Source of the DNA: Owenia fusiformis
Lineage: Eukaryota; Annelida; Polychaeta; Sabellida; Oweniidae
DNA: 64,000 nucleotides
Direction of reading: 5' to 3'
Assembly (NCBI GenBank): GCA_903813345.2
Contig: CAIIXF020000011.1
Span: 1,450,571-1,514,570, forward strand
The notes under the pieces: model-generated
The model's database searches: none
The model's input: only the letters and a program-made list of their open reading frames with translations
What the model was told of the DNA's origin: nothing
Made by a program: the position numbers and the translations under genes
Part shown: positions 51,401-60,200 of the stretch, in pieces
Numbering within the stretch: the stretch's first letter is position 1
Layout: every line of letters starts with the position of its first letter

Positions 51401-52381
51401 ACAGGGTGTGCAAAAACCGTAACCCAAAGAAATCGCTTTATCATAGAAAAGACTAATCCAATTGTGTTCATTTTTTCAGGAAAGAAGAGGCTGTGTATGT
51501 ATAGCCCCTGTTGTTAGTAAGTTGTAAAACATGATGCCTTGGACACCTGCTCAAATATATTAGTATTAGGAACATACGAAAAACGCAGTCAGAGGTGACT
51601 GCCACAGCAATAAAACTGAAAACTTTCTTACCACAGTGTTTTGGCACTTCAGATTTAGCACAAGTTATCCTCATTCAATGTGTGGTGAATTTGTGGAGTT
51701 TCATAAAAATCACCCCAGGGACTTTACAGTCATGGTCAAAATACCTTCTTAAGTCTGCCTGAACCAGAGCGTTTGGCTGCGTTTTGAAATCATTTCGACC
51801 ATAACTGTAAAGTCCCTTGGATTATTGTGATTTCACTCTATAGATTTACCATACATTGAATGGAGATATTTTTGTGCCAAATTTGAAGAGCAAAAACACT
51901 AATTAGGAAGTTATTTGTTTTTCTTTGCGGTTGCAGTCACCTCTGACTGCGTTTTTTGTATTTTCCTAGTACAACTGTCTTTGGAGAAGGTGTCAAATGC
52001 ATCATGTTTTACAAGTAACCAACTACAGTAGCTATACGTAAAAAGTCTCTTCCTCTTTCCTGAAAAAATGAATATAATTGAATTGGTATTTTTCAATATA
52101 TAGGGATTTCTTTGGGTTGCGTTTTTAACACCCTGTAGAACGCACAAAATATCTGCCTTGGTCGCTGTTCGAAACCCCTTTTCAGAATATATTGCAATTG
52201 CTTTGATAAAAAAACGCCATTCTGTAATACGTGTTATTTATATTCTTGGGATTTCTAAAAAATGTTAATACCTGTTTCGATTTTTACTCATAGGTCGTGG
52301 AAAGGCAAGATAAAAACTGATATTCCCACGTTCAAGCCAAATACTCCAAACAGGATCCTTCGCTCTGACGGCTGTGGTTAA
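15442..52381 (+). CDS. Secreted subtilisin/proteinase K-type serine protease (subtilase A), complete, 17 exons
   Basis: Exons: 15442-15523, 18446-18562, 20080-20263, 22075-22729, 23819-23876, 24696-24732, 25727-25778, 41370-41442, 42646-42736, 44409-44477, 44688-44751, 47150-47226, 48909-48990, 50016-50073, 50704-50729, 51236-51312, 52294-52381. All junctions are GT/AG and phases agree; 1890 bp, 629 aa. Order: signal peptide (1 to about 20, MVLGICLVIFATSSTVHSA), I9-type propeptide (ERYIVYF near 50, KKIVQDSIVYSL near 140-151), a P/W/T-rich linker (about 152-327), then an S8 domain from WGLDRINQ. Catalytic Asp377 (VYIIDMGI), His414 (NSHGSHISG), oxyanion Asn504 (AAGNS) and Ser569 (GTSQSAPFV) are all present, so activity is expected. 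DMG replaces the usual DTG. The C-terminus TPNRIL...GCG is family-like with no extra domain. Known members cut proteins after self-removal of the propeptide; substrate here is unknown. A polyadenylation signal lies at 52476. Confidence 0.93.
15731..16132. mobile_element. TIR/foldback element in subtilase A intron 1
   Basis: The ends are tcactcttaaaaataaatta and caagtaatatttttaagagt, inverted with few mismatches. The interior is built of acttaagtaattactt-like words that also pair with each other. Non-coding. Confidence 0.7.
16133..17973. other. Subtilase A intron 1 interior, nothing recognised
   Basis: AT-rich intronic DNA between two repeats. I see no exon, RNA gene or transposon end. Confidence 0.35.
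17974..18082. repeat. Compact foldback element, family G, copy 1
   Basis: A nearly perfect palindrome of 109 bp: agctacgttcacaccaacgg at the left returns inverted at the right, with centre gtgcaaagccgctttgcac. GC content is far above its surroundings. A second copy of the same length lies at 49801-49909 in intron 13 of the same gene. Confidence 0.85.
18563..19627. other. Subtilase A intron 2, unique part
   Basis: AT-rich intron sequence with no recognisable feature before the tandem array that begins at 19628. Confidence 0.35.
19628..20079 (+). repeat. Tandem array of four degenerate exon-3 copies with splice acceptors
   Basis: Four units of 103-110 bp (landmark atcaagg at 19631, 19735, 19839 and 19949) precede the true exon 3, whose own copy of the landmark is at 20052. 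Each unit has the same acceptor region (cctatgtttcag) and the first 21-22 bases of exon 3 (ctcaaagtcatatcaacaac), then jumps to tacaatagaaatacgtttac, which matches the intron just after exon 3 (about 20286). Each unit is thus exon 3 plus flanks with its middle deleted. The first two units and the third end at catgc followed by GTAAGA, a good donor, so each could act as a 57-bp cassette exon. In the gene's phase it reads into TAG after ten codons. Frames running through the array are not independent genes. Confidence 0.85.
20433..21424. mobile_element. DNA transposon-like element with long decayed inverted ends
   Basis: The tips are acagtgcgtatcaaaaaaac and gcgttttttatacgccctgc, inverted. Segments inward also pair (cattgcaaaagtcagt near 20640 and 20860; tgcaccataaagccatgtgt versus a matching inverse near 21330), and the left arm repeats itself. 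On the minus strand about 20945-21030 reads MTWTDERIFMCKEVVALWRA-like text that could be a transposase scrap; this is weak. It sits in intron 3 of subtilase A. Confidence 0.6.
21705..21878. mobile_element. TIR MITE, family C, copy 4 (subtilase A intron 3)
   Basis: It runs from ctggtgtgaaagaat to cttttacaccgg, with the family landmarks cggcccttactggccctgat and aggtcaccatataaatcaat. It is close to copy 1 at 10782-10954. No coding capacity. Confidence 0.8.
22155..22671 (+). other. Linker in subtilase A exon 4: basic, proline-rich, tryptophan-rich and threonine-rich
   Basis: Within exon 4 the protein passes from the propeptide end into a basic cluster (RKRKKPRRKNK, residues about 154-164), a proline-rich stretch (PPPPPSPPPPGP), acidic/aromatic proline text (WPEWPPEP, PYPDWPEL), five tryptophans in a row, a CRWWWLC loop, and then a TTT/RKP mucin-like repeat with five TTRKP units. 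It ends at SSCSGLRQYTL, where similarity to subtilase B resumes. Low-complexity text on the opposite strand is its shadow. The threonines suggest O-glycosylation and the basic cluster a possible proprotein-convertase site; both are inference. Confidence 0.85.
22730..23818. other. Subtilase A intron 4, nothing recognised
   Basis: Intronic AT-rich DNA with a few G-rich patches near 23420 and 23690. No other feature supported. Confidence 0.35.
24733..25726. other. Subtilase A intron 6 with one transposon tip
   Basis: At 24763 the motif acgagggttgtcccaaaagt matches the tip of the mariner-type element at 42875, but no partner tip follows nearby, so it is a lone end or a relic. The rest is AT-rich with no supported feature. 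Confidence 0.4.
25882..26093 (+). mobile_element. Tc1-like transposon end with short open frame
   Basis: The motif acacggtgtaccaaaaaatt followed by ggctagaaaagtatcataac matches, in inverse, the ends of the Tc1-like fossils near 41000 and 44190. A 67-codon frame begins here and continues past the matching part with TTQEKMMLIFGGDDRLSPNE, ending at 26093. I do not recognise that peptide; it may be part of the transposon or chance. No right-hand partner is seen. Confidence 0.4.
26360..40115 (+). repeat. 13.7-kb head-to-tail array of eight related repeat units (Helentron/pearl-like)
   Basis: Unit starts, marked by aactagacttgggaaattga and cagactccagatctagac (or close variants): about 26360, 28579, 30343, 32286, 33757, 35158, 36573 and 38501; lengths 1.4-2.2 kb. 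Each unit has the left end, a microsatellite block (gctgagtaagta in unit 1; ggat/ggata later), two to four core monomers opening acgccataacttccgaaccg, then tttgacctagttcttgacct text and a right end. Units 3, 4, 7 and 8 close with hairpins agactccagat..atctggagtct next to aag or aat microsatellite. A fixed left end, a tandem core, a microsatellite and a terminal hairpin recall bivalve pearl and Helentron-associated elements; this family call is inference. Short frames inside (about 60-90 codons, repeated) are not genes. The array fills most of intron 7 of subtilase A. Confidence 0.8.
40116..41062. mobile_element. Decayed Tc1-like DNA transposon
   Basis: The left part ttggcataaaaaattattta...ggatatgcatattttaccat and the right part ending gttttggcacactctgta are inverse versions of the ends of the element at 42766-44226. 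On the minus strand about 40640-40480 reads NPPQTIDQLKEVLQEKWKEL, the C-terminal region of Tc1-like transposases, and the inward text near 40222-40245 matches the sister copy. The outer left tip is missing where the array ends. No intact transposase remains. Confidence 0.7.
41064..41185 (+). repeat. Degenerate partial copies of subtilase exon 8
   Basis: 41065-41102 (tggttagactatgtaacgga, then taacacaacaac) resembles the first 40 bases of exon 8 (tggtttaactatgttgataa, cacaactac). A second, weaker copy follows at about 41125-41160 (tttaactatgtacag, then actcaactacatc). Next comes ctatttcagtggtttaaggt at about 41164, an acceptor plus nine exon-like bases ending in a donor. The true exon 8 starts at 41370. 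Confidence 0.6.
42766..44226 (+). mobile_element. Tc1-like DNA transposon fossil with a nested insertion
   Basis: The tips agggtgtgccaaaaaattt and its inverse (gcaaatttttttggcacacc) bound the element in intron 9 of subtilase A. On the plus strand 43712-43830 reads EVLQDKWRELQQELLDLAND and, in the same frame, LHAIVKVKGGC, the C-terminus of a Tc1-like transposase; a stop lies just before this stretch and no long frame is left upstream. The unit is interrupted by the mariner-type element at 42875-43321. The sister copy at 40116-41062 shows the uninterrupted sequence. Confidence 0.75.
42875..43321. mobile_element. Nested mariner-type MITE
   Basis: The ends cgagggctgtcccagaagta and its inverse match over more than 40 bp. 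They are flanked by TA on both sides (42873-42874, 43322-43323). The interior (447 bp in all) has no transposase frame. The empty site, gaatatcaatg, is seen in the sister transposon at about 40228, so the insertion and its TA duplication are directly supported. Confidence 0.85.
45040..45880. repeat. Two tandem copies of a palindrome-rich repeat of about 420 bp
   Basis: Copies at about 45040-45440 and 45440-45870 share, in order, a cggaggatatcgtgacgata palindrome, ccgccaaatt, catttagtacact, agtgtaggat, a tcctatgatttt segment, and ctcgtgcagatatcaatatc. Many parts also pair with inverted parts of the same copy (gtgatattgatatatg with atatcaatatcac). Non-coding, in intron 11 of subtilase A. Confidence 0.7.
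45881..46830. other. Subtilase A intron 11, nothing recognised
   Basis: AT-rich intronic DNA with no supported exon, RNA gene or repeat end. Confidence 0.35.
46831..47160 (+). repeat. 51-bp tandem repeat running into the exon 12 acceptor
   Basis: Seven units start at about 46831, 46882, 46933, 46983, 47035, 47086 and 47137. Two types alternate: tgtattattttagggcattt and tgtattattctagggagtat, giving a dimer of about 102 bp. The last unit is the real acceptor (attattttag) and the first bases of exon 12 (ggcatctttg). Earlier units of the first type repeat that acceptor and ggcattttt or ggcaattttt, so the array looks grown from the intron/exon boundary. Confidence 0.8.
47526..47676. repeat. Foldback repeat in subtilase A intron 12
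   Basis: The arm ggttatataatggttctttt with tatatcgtg returns inverted as cacgatatacagaatgaacc and attatataatc. The centre holds gtgagcgtagcgaacgagtg. Non-coding. Confidence 0.65.
48098..48313 (+). CDS. Unrecognised 71-codon open frame in subtilase A intron 12
   Basis: The frame starts at an ATG and encodes a hydrophilic, charged peptide (MEKDADNRNLFDALKRKEV at the start, then EEFEKIDVDEYPKRTGKSGY, ending KFLNSGQY). Its composition looks more like a real protein than neighbouring AT-rich frames, but I do not recognise a family. It lies between two foldbacks in an area that may be one transposon. It could be a transposon fragment, a captured exon, or chance. There is no splice evidence linking it to the protease. 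Confidence 0.25.
   Translation: MEKDADNRNLFDALKRKEVCTVNNEEFEKIDVDEYPKRTGKSGYGQGYKTGHKYSKIIPRLVAKFLNSGQY
48371..48483. repeat. Foldback repeat with gcctcggg-rich core
   Basis: Gttcaggatatgtggatcgc and ccctcggccaatataatata return inverted at the right, ending ccaatatcctgaac. The core has tctaccctcgggacctacgg. A related smaller palindrome (gagatatgcatattttcccg, with gagggaccgcagggaccga) occurs at about 61332-61392 in subtilase B. Confidence 0.65.
49801..49909. repeat. Compact foldback element, family G, copy 2
   Basis: 109 bp, same length and layout as 17974-18082: agctaaattcacaccaacgg, centre gtgcaaagccgctttgcac, inverse right arm ending accttagct. It is GC-rich in an AT-rich intron. It has a few mismatches between arms. 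Confidence 0.85.
51401..52136. repeat. Long foldback element in subtilase A intron 16
   Basis: The arms of about 200 bp start acagggtgtgcaaaaaccgt at the left and mirror it at the right (gcgtttttaacaccctgt). Both arms contain aaaacgcagtcagaggtgac or its inverse and aaaacatgatgc. The middle has its own palindrome (gactttacagtcatggtc with its inverse, about 51719-51819). The agggtgtg tips recall the Tc1-like elements nearby. No transposase frame. Confidence 0.75.
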
Positions 52382-52475
52382 GATATGGTGACGATTCAAC
52401 AGCAATGGATTCCCATTGGAATTGTGGATAAAAAGTCCATTTGGAAATCATCATTGTATTTATAAAGACTTTTGA

Positions 52476-52481
52476 AATAAA
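52476..52481 (+). terminator. Polyadenylation signal of subtilase A
   Basis: AATAAA 95 bp after the stop codon at 52379-52381, in a clean 3' UTR position and followed by a T-rich stretch (tttattcattttttgtttg). Confidence 0.65.
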
Positions 52482-52789
52482 GTGGTGAATTTTAAAATGT
52501 TTATTCATTTTTTGTTTGTTTTATGCAAATCACCAAGATTAAATCAACCAAGTGCAAGTTACAATGTAAGTACATGTTTACCATGTCATGGTTTCGTAAG
52601 ATGGTAGCCACGGTAGCCTGAAGTATTTTTAGGATACGGGTGTGATAGTTCATACTACCAATCCAAGGGAAAATCATTACCCGGTGATTTCAGCGGGAAG
52701 TGGCGTTTCGTTCAGTGGATGAACTGCGCGCGCACGCATAAATGTGATTCAACCAGTGTTTTTCTGCAGCCATTATGATAGCTTGTTGG

Positions 52790-54920
52790 ACCAAGATGCA
52801 ACACCTTGTTTGATTACGATGTAATGCATTGGTGCATCAAGTTGTGACACCTTGATTGACCTGAATAGATCAGGATGAAATACTTTGATGGATCTAAATG
52901 TAATACCTTGGTGGATTAAGATGTAATACCTCGATGGACAAACATGTAATACCAAGATAGACCAAGATGTAATTCCTTGATTTCATTCTGTGTTTTCATT
53001 AACTAATACCTTGATGGATCAAAATGTAATACCTTGATGGATCAAAATGTAATACCTTGGTGGACCTATACGTAATAGATCAAGATGTAATACCTTGGTG
53101 GACCAAAATGTAATACCTTGATGGATCAAAATGTAATACCTTGATGGATCAATATGTAATACCTTGATGGATCAATATGTAATACCTTGATGGATCAATA
53201 TGTAATACCTTGATGGATCAATATGTAATACCTTGGTGGACCAATATGTAATACCTTGATGGATCAATATGTAATACCTTGATGGATCAAGATGTAATAA
53301 TTTGATGGATCAAGATGTAATACCTTGATGGATCAATATGTAATACCTTGATGGATCAAAATGTAATACCTTGATGGATCAATATGTAATACCTTGATGG
53401 ATCAATATGTAATACCTTGATGGATCAATATGTAATACCTTGATGGATCAATATGTAATACCTTGGTGGACCAATATGTAATACCTTGATGGATCAATAT
53501 GTAATACCTTGGTGGACCAATATGTAATACCTTGATGGATCAATATGTAATACCTTGATGGTTCAAAATGTAATACCTTGATGGATCAATATGTAATACC
53601 TTGATGGATCAAAATGTAATACCTTGATGGCTCAAAATGTAATACCTTGATGGATCAAGATGTAATACCTTTATGGATCAAAATGTAATACCTTGATGGC
53701 TCAAAATGTAATACCTTGATGGATCAAGATGTAATACCTTGGTGGATAAATATGTAATACCTTGATGGATCAATATGTAATACCTTAATGGATCAAGATG
53801 TAATACATCGATGGATTAAGATGTAATACTTTGATGGATCAATATGTAATACATCGATGGATTAAGATGTAATACTTTGATGGATCAAAATGTAATACCT
53901 TGATGGATCAAGATGTAATACCTTGGTGGATCAAGATGTAATACCTTGATGAATCAAGATGTAATATCTTGATGGATCAAAATGTAATACCTTGATGGAT
54001 CAAGATGTAATACCTTGATGGATCAAAATGTAATACCTTGGTGGATTAAGATGTAATACGTCGATGGATAAACATGTAATACCCAGATAGACCAATATAT
54101 GATACCTTGATTTCATTCTGTGTTTTCATTAACTAATACCTTGATGGATCAAAATGTAATACGTTGATGGATCAAGATGTAATACCTTGATGGATCAAAA
54201 TGTAATACCTTGGTGGATTAAGATGTAATACGTCGATGGATAAACATGTAATACCCAGATAGACCAATATATAATACCTTGATTTCATTCTGTGTTTTCA
54301 TTAACTAATACCTCGATTGATCAAAATGTAATACCTCGATGGATCAAAATGCAATACCTTGGTGGACCAATATGTAATACCTTGATGGCTCAAAATGTAA
54401 TACCTTGATGGATCAAAATGTAATATCTTGATGGATCAAAATGTAATACCTTGATGGATCAATATGTAATACCTTGATGGATCAGGATGTAATATCTTGA
54501 TAGATCAATATGTAATACCTTAATGGATCAAGATGTAATACATCGATGAATTAAGATGTACTACTTTGATGGATCAATATGTAATACATCGATGGATTAA
54601 GATGTAATACTTTGATGGATCAAGATGTAATACATCGATGGATTAAGATGTAATACTTTGATGGCTCAAAATGTAATACCTTGATGGATCAAAATGTAAT
54701 ATCTTGATGGATCAAAATGTAATACCTTGATGGATCAAGATGTAATACCTTGATGGATCAAAATGTAATACCTTGATGGATCAATATGTAATACCTTGAT
54801 GGATCAATATGTAATACCTTGATGGATCAAGATGCAATACCTTGATGGATCAAGATGTAATATCTTGATGGATCAATATGTAATACCGTGATGGATCAAT
54901 ATGTAATACCTTTATCTACC
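52790..54920. repeat. Minisatellite of 23-bp units, about 90 copies
   Basis: The unit is taccttgatggatcaatatg plus taa, with common variants (tcaaaatg, tcaagatg, tggtggacc, catcgatggattaag). The period is 23 bp, not a multiple of three, so it is not a coding repeat. A different 25-bp word (tttcattctgtgttttcatt plus aacta) interrupts it near 52980, 54107 and 54281, each time after the same preceding variant (acatgtaatacc, agatagacc), which shows duplication of larger blocks. Confidence 0.9.
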
Positions 54921-55421
54921 TTTATCTACTGGTAAGTCAGGTATGATTGTCGTCATAATATCAAATATAACTATGTGGTTATTAGAGATGCCACTCGAAT
55001 AGGTTTTTGTCAACAAGTCCTTACGGTATGGTGAAACTCCTATCAACAAAACAATCAAAACTACCTGCCATGAAAGTTTCAAATCTGTTCTGGTTTGCAG
55101 TGATGCATTCATAGATTACTCCGAACTTTGCATTTATCCTTGTTCTTTTTGTTTACCAAAATGATCATACCGTAGTGGCTATTTCGAAATATCTTGGACT
55201 ACATACCAAAAATGGCACAGGAAGGTGACAGACTTTCTTTGACATCGCCTGTAGATAAGTTTAGCCACAGGAGAAAAGCACAAGAAATTGTATTTCATTC
55301 GGTGATATATTTATCAATGATTATAAGAAATGAAATTAATTAAAAATGTGCTGTAGATTTACAATAAACACAAAAACCAATTCTGGCTACGGTTTTAACA
55401 TTGAAGGTTTCTACGCTTGTG
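54921..55421. other. 3' flank of the lectin gene, no other gene seen
   Basis: Unique-looking AT-rich DNA after the minisatellite. It should contain the lectin 3' UTR; I could not place its polyadenylation signal with confidence. Confidence 0.35.
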
Positions 55422-56366
55422 CTATTGTGCATATACTTCAACTTCACACAGTGTGAGATAGTTACTGCCTTGTAGTTGCACCCTGACATATCGACCTCTA
55501 ATTGATGCCTGGCAATAGAAGAGTTCCCAGTCACTTTGCAGCGGCCCGCCTTGATGAAAGCATAGGTTCCAGTTGACCGAATCACTGCTTACTTCTATTT
55601 TGAAGTTGCTTAGACGAGCTAAATAAAACAAAACAAACTATGTCTTGCAAGAGTCAAACTGAGACGTGTATTGCATTGCATGCAAAATGTCAAATGAAGA
55701 TGAAAGACCCCATTATATATATACTTATTTGTTCTCAATTGGAATCGTAGAGATAGAATCTAATTGTAGCATCAGAATGCCTTAAACCTATTTGGCTCAT
55801 TCTGTTCATATTTGAGACCAGGACACGAATTATTATATAAATTGTATCTGCAAATCACGCATGTCCGATACATTGAAACTTATGTTAAAAATGCTTACCG
55901 GGTACGGCATTTATGCTTTTAAACACTTTAACAGAATGTATCAAGTACGAAGCTTGTAGATCCACCATCCACCAGGCTCTGAAATCATTTCGTGTATGCG
56001 TACATGAACCATGGTACCAGTCCTGGTCTGAATCGCCATCCACAGCCAAATTTGAAAACCCTTTATTTAGACCATAGTTATTTGATGATTGCTGGGAAGG
56101 CTTGCCTATCGCGACATTGACTGAAAATGAAATACATGTTTAATTACTCAATATATAAGTTAAATACGTTAGTTACTTGGTACATTTACCTTGACACCGT
56201 TTACGGATCGGATGGTAAGACAAATGCATTATTGTTGTTAATTCAATGTAATAGAGATTTGTCACTTACCCAAGTTCGGTGGCAATGACCACTGGCCACA
56301 AACTGAAATGTTTAAAGTGCTTAAAATAAGCAAAGCTGAAATAACTCTATATGCCATATTCATCAT
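55422..56366 (-). CDS. Secreted F-type lectin (fucolectin/FTP domain)
   Basis: Three exons: 56366-56270, 56120-55899 and 55618-55422; phase 1 at both introns, 171 aa. A signal peptide (MMNMAYRVISALLILSTLNI, ending near VCG) is followed by one complete FTP domain: NVAIGKPSQQSS, AVDGD, SCTHT, AWWMVDL, YLIHSVKVF, then RLSNFKIEVSSD, GRYVRVQLQG and LTLCEVEVY at the end. This order is the fucolectin/tachylectin-4/pentraxin-1 fold, a secreted sugar-binding domain of innate immunity or self-recognition. The His of SCTH is kept. In eel fucolectin that His is followed 26 residues later by the R-x-D of the fucose site; here those places carry Ser and Asn (SIN), so classical fucose binding is doubtful. 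The gene lies between subtilases A and B on the opposite strand. Confidence 0.9.
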
Positions 56367-57245
56367 CAATTTTGTTTTCGATTTTATACGTCGTTCTAAA
56401 TCTAATTCTGAAGTAAACACTTCAAAATGAGATATGCGCTATAGGAAATATACACTTGTAAAGTAGATTTAGATTTAATAATCATCTTTTAATTACGTTA
56501 TCTATTATTGTACTATTACTGTTCAGTAGTGACATAATTAATTATCTAATATCATAACATATTTTAGTACTTTAGTTTTGAATAGAATATAAACGTTAAC
56601 AATATTTTTACGATTTTGATTTCATCGACATTATGAATACATCGCGGAGGGAAACATATAGATATAAAAGTCTTACGCTATAGTACCGTCACAAATCTTT
56701 AAGATGGTGGCGTCCGGAAAGTAATTAAATAAAAGTTTTCGAAGTTAAAATTCAAGGTAATACTTTCTTAAAATGCCAATCCTGAGATTTGAACAAAACT
56801 ATGTGTCGTCGAATTTGAAGAGGGCGCCTGTCATGTAAAACATTGATTAAAAAATAATGGTTCATCCAAAGTATCATGGGCTTATTCAGTAATGAGCTAT
56901 TTGTCGTGTATTTGTAAACATTTCAACATTATAATGTGAATGTATTATCACGATTCCGTGTGGGGTTTACATAAAAGTTGTTTCTCTATTGAAAAGCCTG
57001 ATTCCGTTTTCAAGTAATTATCTATAGTTATGTCCAATAAAAATTCAATACATATAATGTCATTCTTTTTTGCAATTGTGCTGTTTAATTTCACCACAAT
57101 AGTTGATGATGTACGACGCCTATATGCTTCATTATAATATACATAGTCTAGCTGTTTGTGTATTAAACTATAGAAATATACGATCTGTTATTAACAGCGA
57201 TGATGATCTCTGTTTAGTTTTATAGTTCATAATATATTCAGCGAG
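56367..57245. promoter_or_regulatory. Divergent intergenic interval between lectin and subtilase B
   Basis: 879 bp separate the two start codons, which point away from each other. The promoters of both genes are expected here. AT-rich, with no repeat end or exon recognised; individual promoter elements cannot be assigned with confidence. Confidence 0.4.
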
Positions 57246-60200
57246 ATGGATTTTCGTATTTGCTGCTTCATTCTTGTGATTTTCTCTGATGTTTATGCTG
57301 TACCAAACTGGCTTAAAAATAGCCGTAAGTAAATATGTTTTCTATACTCGCTAAACACACGTGACGATATTTGAAAAGAGTTAACAACTGGACAAGTTGG
57401 GGAACTTTTTGAAAAATATGGTAAACGATCCCTTCGTACATACTCAACTTAATAAATATCTATGTTTTAATTTGGACTTATCCTTGATTTCGTCTTTTGG
57501 TGAGATATCCAAATACCGAAATTCCTCGAAATCCTCTGAAATGATGGACTAGCGCATAAATTGAAAGCCATTGTGTACACCTTTGTTATATTGAAAGTTA
57601 TATTTAGAATGTTTCTTGGATCGTTGATAATCATTTTTTTGTATTTCTTCAGAGAAGTTTGTAGCAGCTCCAAAACAAAAAGTAACAATTATCAACGCTG
57701 GTCGTGCGGGTGGAATTATAACGATTCCGAACAATGTGGAGAATAGATATATTGTTTATTTCGAAAGTAATGTCAGCCGTACGGAAGGTAAGCGACAGAT
57801 AATGTTATATTTCTGACCAATACACGTATCATCGTATTCATTTATATTTCGATTTAAATAGATGTGACATACATCCCATTCCGTTCCGAACCACTTTCAT
57901 ATCTTATTTTCTCGCCTGCTTGTTGCCGTCTGATGTCCTTAGATAAGACGTGTCAATATGGGAGTAGATTGCATTTTTCTATAGCCTACCGGTATCCTTT
58001 TATGTATTATAAACGAAGGGAAAAAGCATTCAAATCGTTTTAAGTGAATTGACCATGATGTAAAAATCAAGTTCCATAGCGGATCGGACATTTTCTCAAT
58101 TATGTATGCATAAATTCACTTTTGACCTAGTGGGGAAACATTTTGAGAAACTGCTAAGTGATGGGAAAACCAATCAAGGAACACCTCCCCCAACAGACGT
58201 TAAAGGTACCATCGGTCGATCTGGCATGCTATCGGGTATCAAGTGCAGTAGTGGAAATGCAACCATTAGCGAACTACTCTCGACACTAATGGCATACGTT
58301 GTAACATGTCCAAGTGATAGGTATTTACAACTAACATTAATGAAAACGTCGACCCATCTACTAGCCTCAAGCTACGCCCCCCCCTCCCATAATGTTGACA
58401 ATATTTTCAAAAAGCATAATCACTAATAAAAATCATCTTTGTCATCAATTGCAGAACTTGTGTAAATAGGAACCGAATCCAACCTTGACAAGACATATGT
58501 GAAAAAGATAAAAATTCATTACAGCCATGAGTGAGCTTTTCTACAATATGTTTATGTGTTTTTTTTTATTTCCTCCGTTTTATTGGAGAGCAAAACAATT
58601 AATACATGTATATCACATTACAAACATATATCACAGAAGAGTAGAGGGGTTATTAATATTTACATATTAACTACATAATTTCTTATAATGATGGGTATGA
58701 ATTTAAGAGTGTGATATAACCTAAGCGGAATTGCTATAATATTCAACAATCGACTAAATCGCAACTCATCGTTGCTTATGTCTATGGACTATTTTCAAAC
58801 TTACCATTTATTTCTCCTTCCAAAACCCTCTCAAATGTAAACAAGTGGAGATTTCAAAATACATGTATCTTTACCTGGACGCGTTTGTAATTAACAACAT
58901 CATTAATTTCTTAATTCATCAGAATCATTGGAATCTTGAAGTAGTCTGGTAAAAGAGCGTATTCCTTGCATTAGCCTCATAACGATTTTCTTGAATACAT
59001 TCATCTCTAAACTTGAGGATTTAAGCCCTGGACTCAGATCAATATGGACAGAATAATTCCTCAAAAATGTGTTAAATCAATGGTCATTCCACAATGCATT
59101 GAGTCTTGGGCTTAAACCCTTTTCACATATTGCAAAATATGTCCTTCCGTGTCACTTAAAAGATAAAAAATCACTAAAAGAACATATTATCGATGAAACT
59201 TTTTGCAAGGGTCAAACTGGAAAAGCATCGTTTCACTCAGTGAGTCCAGCTCCCTCACCATGACAACGAGATGAAACGAATGCATTATTGATTATTTCAC
59301 GCACCGCTGTCATGTGAAATACTGTGTTTCGGATATTATGTGTAAATTGAAATTTAAGAACAGTCATGCGTGCATAGTTACGTACAATTTGTACCTGCGT
59401 ATTTACCACAAACAAACTGACTGCATCTTTATTTGTTCCTTTAGTACGCTGCGGACGATTGTCGAGGATAAATATGTCAATAAAATAGTACAGGATAACC
59501 GCGTGTATGCACTACAAAAACCACGATTACCACCGGAACCATTTGAATCTTGTACACTAATAATACCTTATGGAAGAAAAAAATGCAAGTCAGAAACTAA
59601 ATACGGGAAAATTGAATATACATGCAAATACATATATATAATGAATTATACATATGCATGTTGTTGCAACCATACAACCAACCCTACAACTGATAGGCCA
59701 CTTTTGACACCCGATCCAGATAGTCCACATTTGCCCGATGGGCCACCTATAGGAAAAAAGGAATGCAGACGTAAAGGTTGTAAATATAAAAAAAGAAAAT
59801 GCATCTGCAAACCTACACGAAAACCAACCACTACCACTACAAAAGAAACGATCACACCGCAAAAAACTACCGCAACACAAAAGACTACCGCCACTGAAAA
59901 AACCACTACCACTCGAGGAATGACTACAAGCGCCTCTTCGTGTTCAGAGATAGAATATACTCTTGCAGACGAAAATAACTGGGTAATACATGCTTAACAT
60001 TTATTTACAATCGAATACATATTAAAGTAAGAAATGTTAAGCTCAAAGCTGCACCTAATAAATTCATAAAATGTGCTTTAAGGTTTTAAGAATTAGAAAT
60101 ATAAACAATTTAGGAAATAACATTGAAAAAATAATGTAGGTAATGTTTGCACCCTATACAGACTGTGCTATACGAAAACAAGCGGTGCGGATATCATGTT

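Noticed and set aside
52790-54920. Regular short repeats that might suggest a CRISPR array
   Set aside because: The units are contiguous with no unique spacers, the genome is animal, and the period is a simple 23-bp minisatellite.
55340-55585. Second minus-strand frame overlapping lectin exon 3
   Set aside because: It is another frame of the same exon; the lectin frame matches the FTP domain to its last beta strand and stop.
59590-59912. Two minus-strand frames opposite subtilase B exon 4
   Set aside because: They are shadows of the coding exon on the plus strand.
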